Shown here piece after piece: positions 31,995-38,626 of a stretch of 48,335 nt of DNA. A program made the position numbers and the translations under genes. Under the pieces are notes generated by a model. That model had not been told where the DNA came from. It saw only the letters and a program-made list of their open reading frames with translations, and made no database searches. Every line of letters begins with the position of its first letter. The first letter of the stretch is position 1. Origin of the DNA: Clostridiales bacterium (lineage in GTDB: Bacteria > Bacillota > Clostridia > Christensenellales > Aristaeellaceae). The stretch is taken from NCBI GenBank assembly GCA_004557905.1, contig SFFH01000033.1, positions 1 to 48,335 on the forward strand, written 5' to 3'.

Positions 31995-32533
31995 TATTTC
32001 TTATGGGGCGGTTCGGGCTGGTTCTGCGCGCGCAGCACGGCGAGCAGCTTGTCCAGATAAATCTTGTGCGCGACGGTGATGATTGTGTTGCGCAGCATCA
32101 CCTTTTCTTCCGCCGCCTGCATGTCCAGCGCGTCCATCTCCCCCTTGCGGGAAAAGACGTAGGTGAGCATCTGGTACAGCTCGCTGCGGAAGTAATCGTA
32201 GGCGGCCTGGATGGAATACGTTGTGCGCTGAATGGAGAGCATGAGATTCAGATCATCCATGGAGACGACCGACTTCGCCACGGCGATGAAGATCAGCTGC
32301 GCGATCTGCTCCCGGTTGTACTGCTTGCGCACGGGCTTGGAGATCAGGCCCTTCTTGACATAGTTGCTGATCATCGAGCCGGTGATGGGCGTGTCCTGAA
32401 TCGGCGCGAGCGCGTCGGAGATGTATTTGGCCGTCTGCTCCAGGTAGAGCCCCACGTCCGGGATCTCCTGATAGGCGGGCAGATGAAGCGTCTCAATGGA
32501 CGCGTTGATGTGGTCTCTGAGCATCTGTTCCAT
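31994..32533 (-). CDS. DUF1836 domain protein (MerR-like regulator)
   Basis: 179 aa. DUF1836 signatures: DTPITGSMISNYVKKGLISKPVRKQYNREQIAQLIFIAVAKSVVSMDDLNLML, a winged-helix MerR-like DNA-binding region at about residues 45-100. A helical C-terminal part follows. No metal or effector site is evident. ATG 32533 has GGAGG 7 nt upstream; ATG 32539 is too close to that site. Its promoter (32556-32584) lies back to back with that of the degV-like gene. Confidence 0.82.
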   Translation of the reverse strand: MEQMLRDHINASIETLHLPAYQEIPDVGLYLEQTAKYISDALAPIQDTPITGSMISNYVKKGLISKPVRKQYNREQIAQLIFIAVAKSVVSMDDLNLMLSIQRTTYSIQAAYDYFRSELYQMLTYVFSRKGEMDALDMQAAEEKVMLRNTIITVAHKIYLDKLLAVLRAQNQPEPPHKK

Positions 32534-32555
32534 GGGCATTCCTCCATTCTCCGTC

Positions 32556-32584
32556 ATTATACAACGGCGAAGCAAAAAAGTCAA
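32556..32584 (-). promoter_or_regulatory. Sigma-A promoter for the DUF1836 gene
   Basis: Minus strand TTGACT (32584-32579), 17-nt spacer, TATAAT (32561-32556). Confidence 0.78.
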
Positions 32585-32615
32585 TTAAACCAGATGACAA
32601 GTTTTTAAAAAACTC

Positions 32616-32645
32616 TTGACGCGGTATGATGAAATGAGGTAGAAT
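32616..32645 (+). promoter_or_regulatory. Sigma-A promoter for the DegV-family gene
   Basis: TTGACG at 32616-32621, 18-nt spacer, TAGAAT at 32640-32645. Confidence 0.68.
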
Positions 32646-32696
32646 ATTGCAGGTGAGCAAAGCCTTGCTCATACTCCGCATTGCGAGGGAAGCACC

Positions 32697-33536
32697 ATGT
32701 CATACAAGATTGTCGCCGATTCGTCATCCAACATGCGCAGCTTTGACGGCGTTGCCTTTGCCAACGTGCCGCTGAGGATCATCACCAAAGAAAGGGAATA
32801 CGTCGACGACGAGCATCTTGACGTGGCGCAGATGGTTGCTGACCTCAAGGCGTACAAGGGGACGTCCGGCTCCTCCTGCCCGAACGTGTTCGACTGGCTG
32901 AACGCCTTCGGCGACGCGGAGAACGTCTTCGCCGTCACCATCACCAGCAGCCTCTCCGGCAGCTACAACGCGGCCTGCCAGGCGGCGGAGGAATACACCG
33001 CGGCGCATCCCGGCAGGAAGGTCTGCGTGCTCGACTCGCTGACCGCCGGGCCGGAGCTGAGGCTGATCTGCGAAAAGGTGCGCGAGGGCATCCTTGCGGG
33101 CAAGGCGTTTGAGGAGATTGAGGCGAACACGCGCGCGTACATGAAGCACACGCACACCATCTTTGCGCTCCAGTCGCTCAACAACCTGGCGCGCAACGGC
33201 CGCGTGAACGGCGCGGTGGCAAAGCTTGCGGGCGTGCTGGGCATCTGGGTCGTCGGCAAGGGGAGCGACGAGGGCACCCTTCAGCAGGAGCACAAGTGCC
33301 GCGGCGAGAAGCGCGCGGCGGAAACCGCCTATGGCGACATGAAGGCGCACGGCTACAACGGCGGCAAGGTGCGCATGAGCAACTGCCTCAACGACAGCGT
33401 GACCGATCAGCTGGAGGCGATCATCCGCAGGGACTATCCGGATGCGGAGATCACCTGCGAGCAGACCACCGGCCTGTGCAGCTTCTATGCGGAGCAGGGC
33501 GGCATGATCATCGGCTATGAGGACAGGGACGCGTAA
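32697..33536 (+). CDS. DegV-family fatty-acid-binding protein
   Basis: 279 aa. DegV/FakB fold: KIVADSSSNM at the N-terminus, GTSGSSCPN near residue 55 and TITSSLSGSYNAA near 82, which in FakB proteins hold the carboxylate of a bound fatty acid. LNNLARNGRV matches the conserved mid-domain segment. FakB partners present exogenous fatty acids to the FakA kinase; no fakA is nearby. The gene is monocistronic, with its own promoter and a terminator at 33550-33577. Confidence 0.9.
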   Translation: MSYKIVADSSSNMRSFDGVAFANVPLRIITKEREYVDDEHLDVAQMVADLKAYKGTSGSSCPNVFDWLNAFGDAENVFAVTITSSLSGSYNAACQAAEEYTAAHPGRKVCVLDSLTAGPELRLICEKVREGILAGKAFEEIEANTRAYMKHTHTIFALQSLNNLARNGRVNGAVAKLAGVLGIWVVGKGSDEGTLQQEHKCRGEKRAAETAYGDMKAHGYNGGKVRMSNCLNDSVTDQLEAIIRRDYPDAEITCEQTTGLCSFYAEQGGMIIGYEDRDA

Positions 33537-33549
33537 GTGCATCAATTGG

Positions 33550-33577
33550 GGACGGCGAAGACAAGCGCCGTCCTTTT
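33550..33577 (+). terminator. Rho-independent terminator after the DegV-family gene
   Basis: Stem GGACGGCG (33550-33557), loop AAGACAAG, CGCCGTCC (33566-33573), then TTTT. Confidence 0.86.
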
Positions 33578-33598
33578 CTGTATGGACAAGGCAGAGGA

Positions 33599-33627
33599 TT
33601 GACAATTGCCGCACAAAACGGTATAAG
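33599..33627 (+). promoter_or_regulatory. Sigma-A promoter for the LacI-family regulator
   Basis: TTGACA at 33599-33604, 17-nt spacer, TATAAG at 33622-33627. Confidence 0.76.
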
Positions 33628-33660
33628 TAGGGTATACAGGAAGCAAAGGAGCAGGACGAC

Positions 33661-34608
33661 GTGACCATTTATGACATTGCCAGGGAGGCAGGCGTATCGG
33701 CGAGCACGGTATCGCGCGTCATCAACGACAAGCCCGGCGTGAACCGCCAGACGCGCGAGCGGATTCGCGCGCTGCTGGCCGAGCACCGGTATGTGCCCAA
33801 TGAGGCGGCGCGCGGGCTGGTGACGCAGTCCAGCAGACTGGTGGGCGTGCTGGTGGCGGATATCCGCAATCAGCATCACATCGAGGGCGCGTACTATATC
33901 GCGCAGGAGTTGGCCAGGCTGGGCTATTGCGCGCTGGTACTCAACACCGGCGGCAGCGACGAGGAGCGCGCGGCGGGCATCCGCATGCTGGAGACGCGCA
34001 AGGTGGAGGCGGCGGTGCTCATGGGCTCCATCTTCCAGACGGAGGCCGTGCGCGATGCGATCGCCTGCAGCCTGCCCGAGGCGCCGGTGTTCATGCTCAA
34101 CGGCGAGATGGACCTGCCCAACGTGTACAGCGTTCTCTCGGACGACCGAGCGGGCACGGCGGACTGCGTGGCCTATCTGGCGGAGCGGGGCAGAAAGAGG
34201 GTCGCGTTCCTGGTGGATCAGCCGACGCCCAGCAGCCGGCTCAAGCAGCTGGGCTATGAGGACGGCGCGGCGCGGGCAGGCATGCGCGCGCTGACGATTG
34301 GCGGCGTGGAGGGCAGCGTCGAGGGCGGCTATGCGGCGGCCAAGGCGCTGCTGGCCGGGCATCCCGATGTCGATGGGCTGATTTGCAGCCTGGATATCAT
34401 TGCGTGCGGCGCAATGCGCGCCATCGCGGACAGCGGCAGGCGCGTGCCGCAGGATGTGGCGGTGATCGGCACGGACAACTCGGTCTACTGCGACATCTGC
34501 ACGCCGCGGCTGACGAGCCTCAACACGATGGTGTTTGAATCCGGCGTGGCCATCGCAGACCATGCTGTTCACCAGCATTGTGGAGCGGGAGTCGGTTTGA
34601 AGATGTGA
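33661..34608 (+). CDS. LacI-family transcriptional regulator, C-terminus probably frameshifted
   Basis: 315 aa from GTG 33661. The HTH is at residues 1-22 (TIYDIAREAGVSASTVSRVI), with the hinge helix near 47-57 (PNEAARGL) and a periplasmic-binding-protein-like effector domain after it. The ending deviates: after SGVAIAD the frame reads HAVHQHCGAGVGLKM, while the +1 frame reads MLFTSIVERESV and stops at 34600, which fits the usual last LacI helix (G..A..LL...IEG.E). One extra C at 34560-34561 explains it. Two palindromic sites TGCAATCGATTGCA-like flank the next promoter, so this regulator probably controls the following operon. The effector is unknown. Confidence 0.88.
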   Translation: MTIYDIAREAGVSASTVSRVINDKPGVNRQTRERIRALLAEHRYVPNEAARGLVTQSSRLVGVLVADIRNQHHIEGAYYIAQELARLGYCALVLNTGGSDEERAAGIRMLETRKVEAAVLMGSIFQTEAVRDAIACSLPEAPVFMLNGEMDLPNVYSVLSDDRAGTADCVAYLAERGRKRVAFLVDQPTPSSRLKQLGYEDGAARAGMRALTIGGVEGSVEGGYAAAKALLAGHPDVDGLICSLDIIACGAMRAIADSGRRVPQDVAVIGTDNSVYCDICTPRLTSLNTMVFESGVAIADHAVHQHCGAGVGLKM

Positions 34609-34619
34609 AATCGATTGCA
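34606..34619. promoter_or_regulatory. Upstream LacI-type operator (imperfect)
   Basis: TGAAATCGATTGCA, one mismatch from the perfect palindrome at 34682. It includes the stop codon of the regulator gene. Centre-to-centre distance to the second site is 76 bp. Confidence 0.65.
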
Positions 34620-34647
34620 ACTTATACGGCTTTTTTATCAAAGACAC

Positions 34648-34676
34648 TTGAAATTCATCTGAAAATATGATATCGT
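34648..34676 (+). promoter_or_regulatory. Probable promoter of the LacI-controlled operon
   Basis: TTGAAA at 34648-34653, 17-nt spacer, TATCGT at 34671-34676. The perfect operator begins 6 bp downstream, at the expected transcription start. Confidence 0.55.
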
Positions 34677-34681
34677 ATAAA

Positions 34682-34695
34682 TGCAATCGATTGCA
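34682..34695. promoter_or_regulatory. Perfect LacI-type operator
   Basis: TGCAATCGATTGCA, a 14-bp perfect palindrome with the central CG typical of LacI/GalR operators, covering the predicted transcription start of the ketopantoate-reductase-like gene. Confidence 0.78.
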
Positions 34696-34728
34696 ATACT
34701 GTGGCGGAGAAAAGGGGGCGGATCGGCG

Positions 34729-35646
34729 ATGCGGATCGCGGTGATCGGCGCGGGCGCGATGGGCGTGCTCTACGGCGGCTATATGAGCAGACAGCATGAC
34801 GTGCTGCTGGTGGATGCAAACCGGGCAAAGATGGACGTGATTCGGGAAAAGGGCGTGACGATTCATGAGCCGGATGGCAGCGTGACGCTGTGCCGCCCGC
34901 AGGCTGCGGCGGATACCCGGGGCATGGAGCCGGCAGATCTGGTGATTCTGTTCACCAAGTCGATGGTGTCCGACGCCGCGCTTTCGGCCAATCGCAGCCT
35001 CATCGGGCCGGACACCGTGCTCATGACGCTGCAGAACGGCAGCGGGCACGAGGAAACGCTGCTGAAATACGCGGACCGCGCGCATGTGGTCATCGGCACG
35101 ACGCAGCACAACAGCGCGGTGCTCGACTTCGGCGAGATCCGCCACGGCGGCAGCGGAAAGACCTGCATCGGCTGCCTGGACGGCGATTCGCAGCGCCTGG
35201 CGCCCATCGCGCAGGCGTTCACGGCGTGCGGCCTGGAGACGGTCTGTGACGACCGGGTGCAGCGGCTCATCTGGGACAAGCTGTTCACCAACGCCTCCGC
35301 CAGCGTGCTGACGGGCGTGCTGCAGGTGCCGATGGGCTTCATTGTGCGGGATGCGCATGCATGGGCGCTGTGCGAGACGCTCGTGCGCGAGGCGGCAGCG
35401 GTGGCCGCGGGCGACGGATTCGCCTTTGACGCGGAGGAGAAGCTCGCTCAGGTGCGCGCTGTGTGCGAAAGGAGCCCGGAAGGCCTGACGAGCATCTATG
35501 CCGACCTGCGCGACGGACGCAGGACGGAGGTGGACACGATCTCCGGCAGCGTCGTGCGCGCCAGCCGGCGAAACGGCGTGCCCGCGCCGACGCACGAGGC
35601 CATGATCGCGCTGGTGCACGCGATGGAGGCCAAAGCAGCTTTGTAA
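34729..35646 (+). CDS. Ketopantoate reductase family (PanE/ApbA) oxidoreductase
   Basis: 305 aa. N-terminal Rossmann domain with IAVIGAGAMG at residues 3-12 (NADP-binding GxGxxG) and LVILFTKSM near 68. The C-terminal helical domain has LIWDKLFTNASASVLTGVLQ near 181, holding the catalytic Lys, and EVDTISGSVVRASRRNGVPAPTHEAM near 264. In PanE these reduce ketopantoate to pantoate; family members in catabolic operons reduce other 2-keto acids. The pairing with a cyclase-family hydrolase under a LacI regulator suggests catabolism and not pantothenate synthesis (inference). ATG 34729 is chosen because an upstream ATG at 34681 touches the operator and lacks a ribosome site. Confidence 0.83.
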   Translation: MRIAVIGAGAMGVLYGGYMSRQHDVLLVDANRAKMDVIREKGVTIHEPDGSVTLCRPQAAADTRGMEPADLVILFTKSMVSDAALSANRSLIGPDTVLMTLQNGSGHEETLLKYADRAHVVIGTTQHNSAVLDFGEIRHGGSGKTCIGCLDGDSQRLAPIAQAFTACGLETVCDDRVQRLIWDKLFTNASASVLTGVLQVPMGFIVRDAHAWALCETLVREAAAVAAGDGFAFDAEEKLAQVRAVCERSPEGLTSIYADLRDGRRTEVDTISGSVVRASRRNGVPAPTHEAMIALVHAMEAKAAL

Positions 35647-35733
35647 CGCGCAGGGCGAAGAAGCGCTGCGGCCTTCTCCGCTCTGCACGGCAAAATCATC
35701 ATCTGGCACAATCAAACGTTTGGAGGTAATTGT

Positions 35734-36420
35734 ATGGGACCCGTGTATGATCTTTGCGGCCTGCGTCTGATCGACCTGAGCAAGACGCTCGACCCCGCGA
35801 CGGAGAGCCGCCGCTGCCACCTGATCCGCTATAACACCGGCGGGCCGATTCCGGATTTCCACACCGCGCTCGACCTGACCAGCCATCTCGGCACGCACTG
35901 CGAGTGCCCGTATCACCACTTTGAGGACGGCGCGTCCGTTGGCGAGCTGCCGCTGACCACGTTCATGGGCCGCGCGATCTATGTGACGCTCGACCTGCCG
36001 GAGAATGCGCAGATCACCGGCGCTGATCTGCAGAAGGCGCTCGGCGACCGCGTGAAGGAGGGCGATATCGTCATCCTCGACAGCCCGCACAAGATTCCGC
36101 CGTTCTCCCCGCTGAGCAACACGCCGGACGACCATCGCCTGGTCATCGGTGAGGACAGCGCCAACTGGTTCGCCGACAAGAACGTCAAGTGCGTGGGCTT
36201 CGGCGACGGCGTGTCCATCGAGGACTGCGAGGCGAACGTGAAGCCGTTCCACGACATCCTGATGGCGAAGAACATCGTGTTCCTGGAGGTGCTCAAGAAC
36301 CTGGAGTACCTGGAGAAGGACACCTTCTTCATGGCCTACGCGCCGCTGCCCATCCTGGGCGCGGACTCCTGCCCGGTCCGCGCGTTCGCGATCGAGGGCC
36401 TGCCGGGCTTCGACGCCTGA
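35734..36420 (+). CDS. Cyclase-family metal hydrolase (kynurenine-formamidase-like)
   Basis: 228 aa, cyclase/KynB fold. Metal motif HLGTHCECPYHH at residues 51-62 fits HxGTHxDxPxH except that Asp is Glu57. IDLSKTLDP at the N-terminus and DIVILDSPH near 111 are also family-like. Known members hydrolyse N-formylkynurenine, cyclic imides, polyketide or isatin-type amides; the substrate here is unknown. GGAGG precedes ATG 35734. It follows the PanE-like gene by 87 nt with no clear terminator, so both are probably under the LacI-type operator. Copy 3 of the dispersed element lies behind it. Confidence 0.83.
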   Translation: MGPVYDLCGLRLIDLSKTLDPATESRRCHLIRYNTGGPIPDFHTALDLTSHLGTHCECPYHHFEDGASVGELPLTTFMGRAIYVTLDLPENAQITGADLQKALGDRVKEGDIVILDSPHKIPPFSPLSNTPDDHRLVIGEDSANWFADKNVKCVGFGDGVSIEDCEANVKPFHDILMAKNIVFLEVLKNLEYLEKDTFFMAYAPLPILGADSCPVRAFAIEGLPGFDA

Positions 36421-36445
36421 ATTTCTTCGCACCCGCATTGGTGTG

Positions 36446-36517
36446 CGCGAAGCGAAGAAGGGGTTCGGGGACTGCGTCCCCGAGCGGGGTTTGGGGCCTG
36501 CGGCCCCAACGTATCCC
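36446..36517 (+). repeat. Dispersed double-hairpin intergenic element, copy 3
   Basis: CGCGAAGCGAAGAAGG start. Hairpin 1 is TCGGGGAC (36465-36472), TGC, GTCCCCGA (36476-36483). Hairpin 2 is TTGGGGCC (36491-36498), TGC, GGCCCCAA (36502-36509), then CGTATCCC. Both stems differ from copies 1 and 2 at several positions but keep pairing. It is the only copy not directly upstream of a plus-strand gene. The rest of 36518-36611 holds two small hairpins (AGGCTGC/GCAGCCT and GGCTT/AAGCC). Confidence 0.85.
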
Positions 36518-36611
36518 ATTTGAAAAAAGTTGTAGTTTCAGAGCAGGCTGCGCAGCAGCCTACGATTGAAACGGGTTGGCTTTGCGAAGCCTGAATTCAG
36601 CAGAAAACAAC

Positions 36612-36643
36612 AAAGAGCCTGCATCGTGCGATGCGGGCTCTTT
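36612..36643. terminator. Terminator of the HIT gene, possibly bidirectional
   Basis: A 15-bp stem, AAAGAGCCTGCATCG and CGATGCGGGCTCTTT, loop TG. On the minus strand it is followed by a T-rich stretch (36611-36604). Confidence 0.8.
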
Positions 36644-36670
36644 CGCTGTATTCAGGCTATTTTGTGCGGA

Positions 36671-37090
36671 TCAGAGGTTCGCCTTGATCTTCTCGATCAT
36701 CTCGGCGTACTGCGCGTCGGTCAGGAAGGTCTTGCCCGGGTTCATGGCGAAGACGCCGCCGTACTCGAACTCGCCCTCGTACTTGGGCACGAGGTGGAAG
36801 TGCAGGTGGCAGCCGGTGTCGCCGTAGGCGCCGTAGTTCACCTTCTTGGGGGCGAAGGCGGCGTGGATGGCCTTGGCGGCGCGGTTCACGTCGGCAAAGA
36901 AGGCGTTGCGCTCCTCGTCGGAGAGGTTCACGATCTCGCTGACATGGTCCTTGTAGGCCACGATGCAGCGGCCCGGGTGGCTCTGCTCCTTGAAGAGGAT
37001 GAGCTGGCTGACGCTCAGGTCGCAGATGAAGATGCCGAAGGCGTCCAGCAGCTCGCCCTTCATGCAGTAGCCGCAGTTGCAGTCTTTCAT
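36671..37090 (-). CDS. HIT-family nucleotide hydrolase
   Basis: 139 aa. The histidine triad HLHFHLVP is at residues 95-102, giving the catalytic His of purine-nucleoside phosphoramidase/Ap4A-hydrolase-type enzymes. The N-terminus has CNCGYC (Cys4, 6, 9), a possible zinc-binding or disulfide cluster seen in some HIT proteins. ATG 37090 has GGAGGG upstream on the minus strand, and a consensus promoter lies at 37125-37153. Substrate not known. Confidence 0.88.
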   Translation of the reverse strand: MKDCNCGYCMKGELLDAFGIFICDLSVSQLILFKEQSHPGRCIVAYKDHVSEIVNLSDEERNAFFADVNRAAKAIHAAFAPKKVNYGAYGDTGCHLHFHLVPKYEGEFEYGGVFAMNPGKTFLTDAQYAEMIEKIKANL

Positions 37091-37124
37091 GGGATGTTCC
37101 CTCCTGCGAAGTGTATTTTTTCCT

Positions 37125-37153
37125 ATTATACACCCTCCGCCGGAAGACGGCAA
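37125..37153 (-). promoter_or_regulatory. Sigma-A promoter for the HIT gene
   Basis: Minus strand TTGCCG (37153-37148), 17-nt spacer, TATAAT (37130-37125). Confidence 0.75.
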
Positions 37154-37264
37154 GCGGGCGCGCGCGCCCTGAGCGGAAATAAATGGAAAACATGCAAGAA
37201 TTCCGGGAGGAAATTGGAGCAGGATGTCGAAAAAACAGTATGTTGTCATCATCAAGCGGGCGAC

Positions 37265-37406
37265 GCCCGACGTACGGTTTTTGCATCATTTCCAACCGAC
37301 AAGAAAGCGGGCTGTGCCCGCTCCCGCATCCGAACGGCTTTGTGTCATGAAGTCATTCGGTGCCCGACGTACGGTGTTCTGCATCGTTTCCAACCGACAA
37401 GAAAGC
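37265..37406 (+). repeat. Pair of 44-45-bp direct repeats upstream of the ArsR-type regulator
   Basis: Copy A is 37265-37308 and copy B 37362-37406, both starting GCCCGACGTACGG and ending TTTCCAACCGACAAGAAAGC, with about four differences between them. A hairpin GCGGGC-TGT-GCCCGC (37307-37321) lies between. Copy B ends 13 nt before the GTG start of the regulator gene. No clear -10/-35 pair was found in 37154-37419. The role is unknown. Confidence 0.72.
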
Positions 37407-37419
37407 ATGAGGAACCATT

Positions 37420-38394
37420 GTGGACGACATTCAGGGCAAGCATGTCGATCTGTCCATCGACAAGCCGGACCAGCTTTACCGGTTTGCGCACGCGCTGGCC
37501 TCGCCGGTGCGCATCCGCATCATGCAGGCGCTGGGCAGCCGGAGCATGAACGTGGGCGAGCTCGCCGAGACGCTGGATATTCCGATGAGCACCACCGCGC
37601 TGGCGGTCAAGACGCTGGAGGAGGCGGGCATCATCACCACGGAGACCCAGCCGGGCGCGCGCGGCGCGATGAAGCTGTGCAGCCGCAGGCTGGATTCCCT
37701 CTCCATTCAGCTCGAGCCGGAGCAGGACGAGAGCAACGTCCTCGCGCAGACGATCCCGCTGGGCGGATACAGCCAGGCGGAGGGCATCATGCCCACCTGC
37801 GGCCTGGCCAGCCAGGGGACAATCATCGGCGAGATGGACGCGCCGGGCGTGTTCTATTCGCCGGAGCGCTTTCAGGCGCAGCTGCTGTGGTTCAGGCAGG
37901 GCGCGCTGGAATACCACTTTACCTTCCCACACATGGACCAGATGGAGATCGACTGGCTGGAAATGTCGTTTGAAGCCTGCTCGGAGGCGCCGATGTACCG
38001 CGATCCCTGGAAGAGCGATATCGCCGTCGCCATCAACGGCCGGCGTCTGGGCGTGTGGACCTGCCCGTGCGACTGCGGCGGCCGGCGCGGCCGGCTCACG
38101 CCGGGCTGGTGGCCCGCGCTGTCCACACAGTTCGGCTTCCTCAAGACCTGGCGCGTCAGCCGGGAGGGGACGTATCTGGACGGCGTGCGCCTGAGCGGCG
38201 TGACCATCGGCGATCTGCAGCTGGGGCAGGAGATGTTCATCAGGGCGCGCATCGAGGTGCCTGCGGACGCGCTGAACGTGGGCGGCATCAATCTGTTCGG
38301 CGAGTCCTTTGGCGACTATCCGCAGGCCATCGTGGTGCGCGCGGGGTATCACCTCAAGCCCAATGCGCAGCAGACTACAAAAAACTTGGAGTGA
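37420..38394 (+). CDS. ArsR-type HTH regulator with a large C-terminal domain
   Basis: 324 aa from GTG 37420. Residues about 15-90 are an ArsR/SmtB winged helix (RFAHALASPVRIRIMQALGSRSMNVGELAETLDIPMSTTALAVKTLEEAGII). It has no metal-site CxC pair in the recognition helix. The remaining 230 residues look like a beta-rich ligand-binding module with LGVWTCPCDCGGRRGRLTPGWWP near residue 207, a segment I associate with regulators next to glycosidase genes. It precedes the GH2 gene by 232 nt and probably senses a sugar related to that enzyme (inference). The start lies just after the 37265-37406 direct repeats, which may be part of its control. Confidence 0.75.
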   Translation: MDDIQGKHVDLSIDKPDQLYRFAHALASPVRIRIMQALGSRSMNVGELAETLDIPMSTTALAVKTLEEAGIITTETQPGARGAMKLCSRRLDSLSIQLEPEQDESNVLAQTIPLGGYSQAEGIMPTCGLASQGTIIGEMDAPGVFYSPERFQAQLLWFRQGALEYHFTFPHMDQMEIDWLEMSFEACSEAPMYRDPWKSDIAVAINGRRLGVWTCPCDCGGRRGRLTPGWWPALSTQFGFLKTWRVSREGTYLDGVRLSGVTIGDLQLGQEMFIRARIEVPADALNVGGINLFGESFGDYPQAIVVRAGYHLKPNAQQTTKNLE

Positions 38395-38437
38395 TTTGGC
38401 TGCTGCCTTCGGGTTTTATAGAACAATTGCAAAACGC

Positions 38438-38479
38438 TTGACAGGAAGACACGGTTGTTGATATACTCAATGTATCAAC
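38438..38479 (+). promoter_or_regulatory. Promoter of the GH2/ABC locus with an overlapping inverted-repeat operator
   Basis: TTGACA at 38438-38443, 18-nt spacer, TATACT at 38462-38467. A perfect 7-bp inverted repeat, GTTGATA (38457-38463) and TATCAAC (38473-38479) separated by 9 nt, brackets the -10 box and is a good candidate operator, for example of the adjacent ArsR-type protein. Confidence 0.68.
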
Positions 38480-38626
38480 TGAACCGCGTCTTTTTTGTAA
38501 GATTTGGCGAGCACGACGAAGATAACCTACAATTTTTATATAGCGGGTCTGCCGAATATTCCAATAATCTTGAAATACTTGCGCGCGTTTTACCTCATTC
38601 ATTCCAATTATTCGGGAGGGCGAGTT

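Noticed and set aside
36518..36611. tRNA or small RNA in the gap after copy 3 of the repeat
   Set aside because: The short hairpins do not fit a cloverleaf, no anticodon arm or T-loop is seen, and there is no promoter.
37265..37406. CRISPR-like array
   Set aside because: Only two imperfect repeats, no regular spacers and no cas genes in the window.
38504..38626. Start at 38504 for the GH2 enzyme
   Set aside because: ATG 38627 has a clear GGGAGG and matches the usual GH2 N-terminus; the extension is hydrophobic and unlike a signal peptide.
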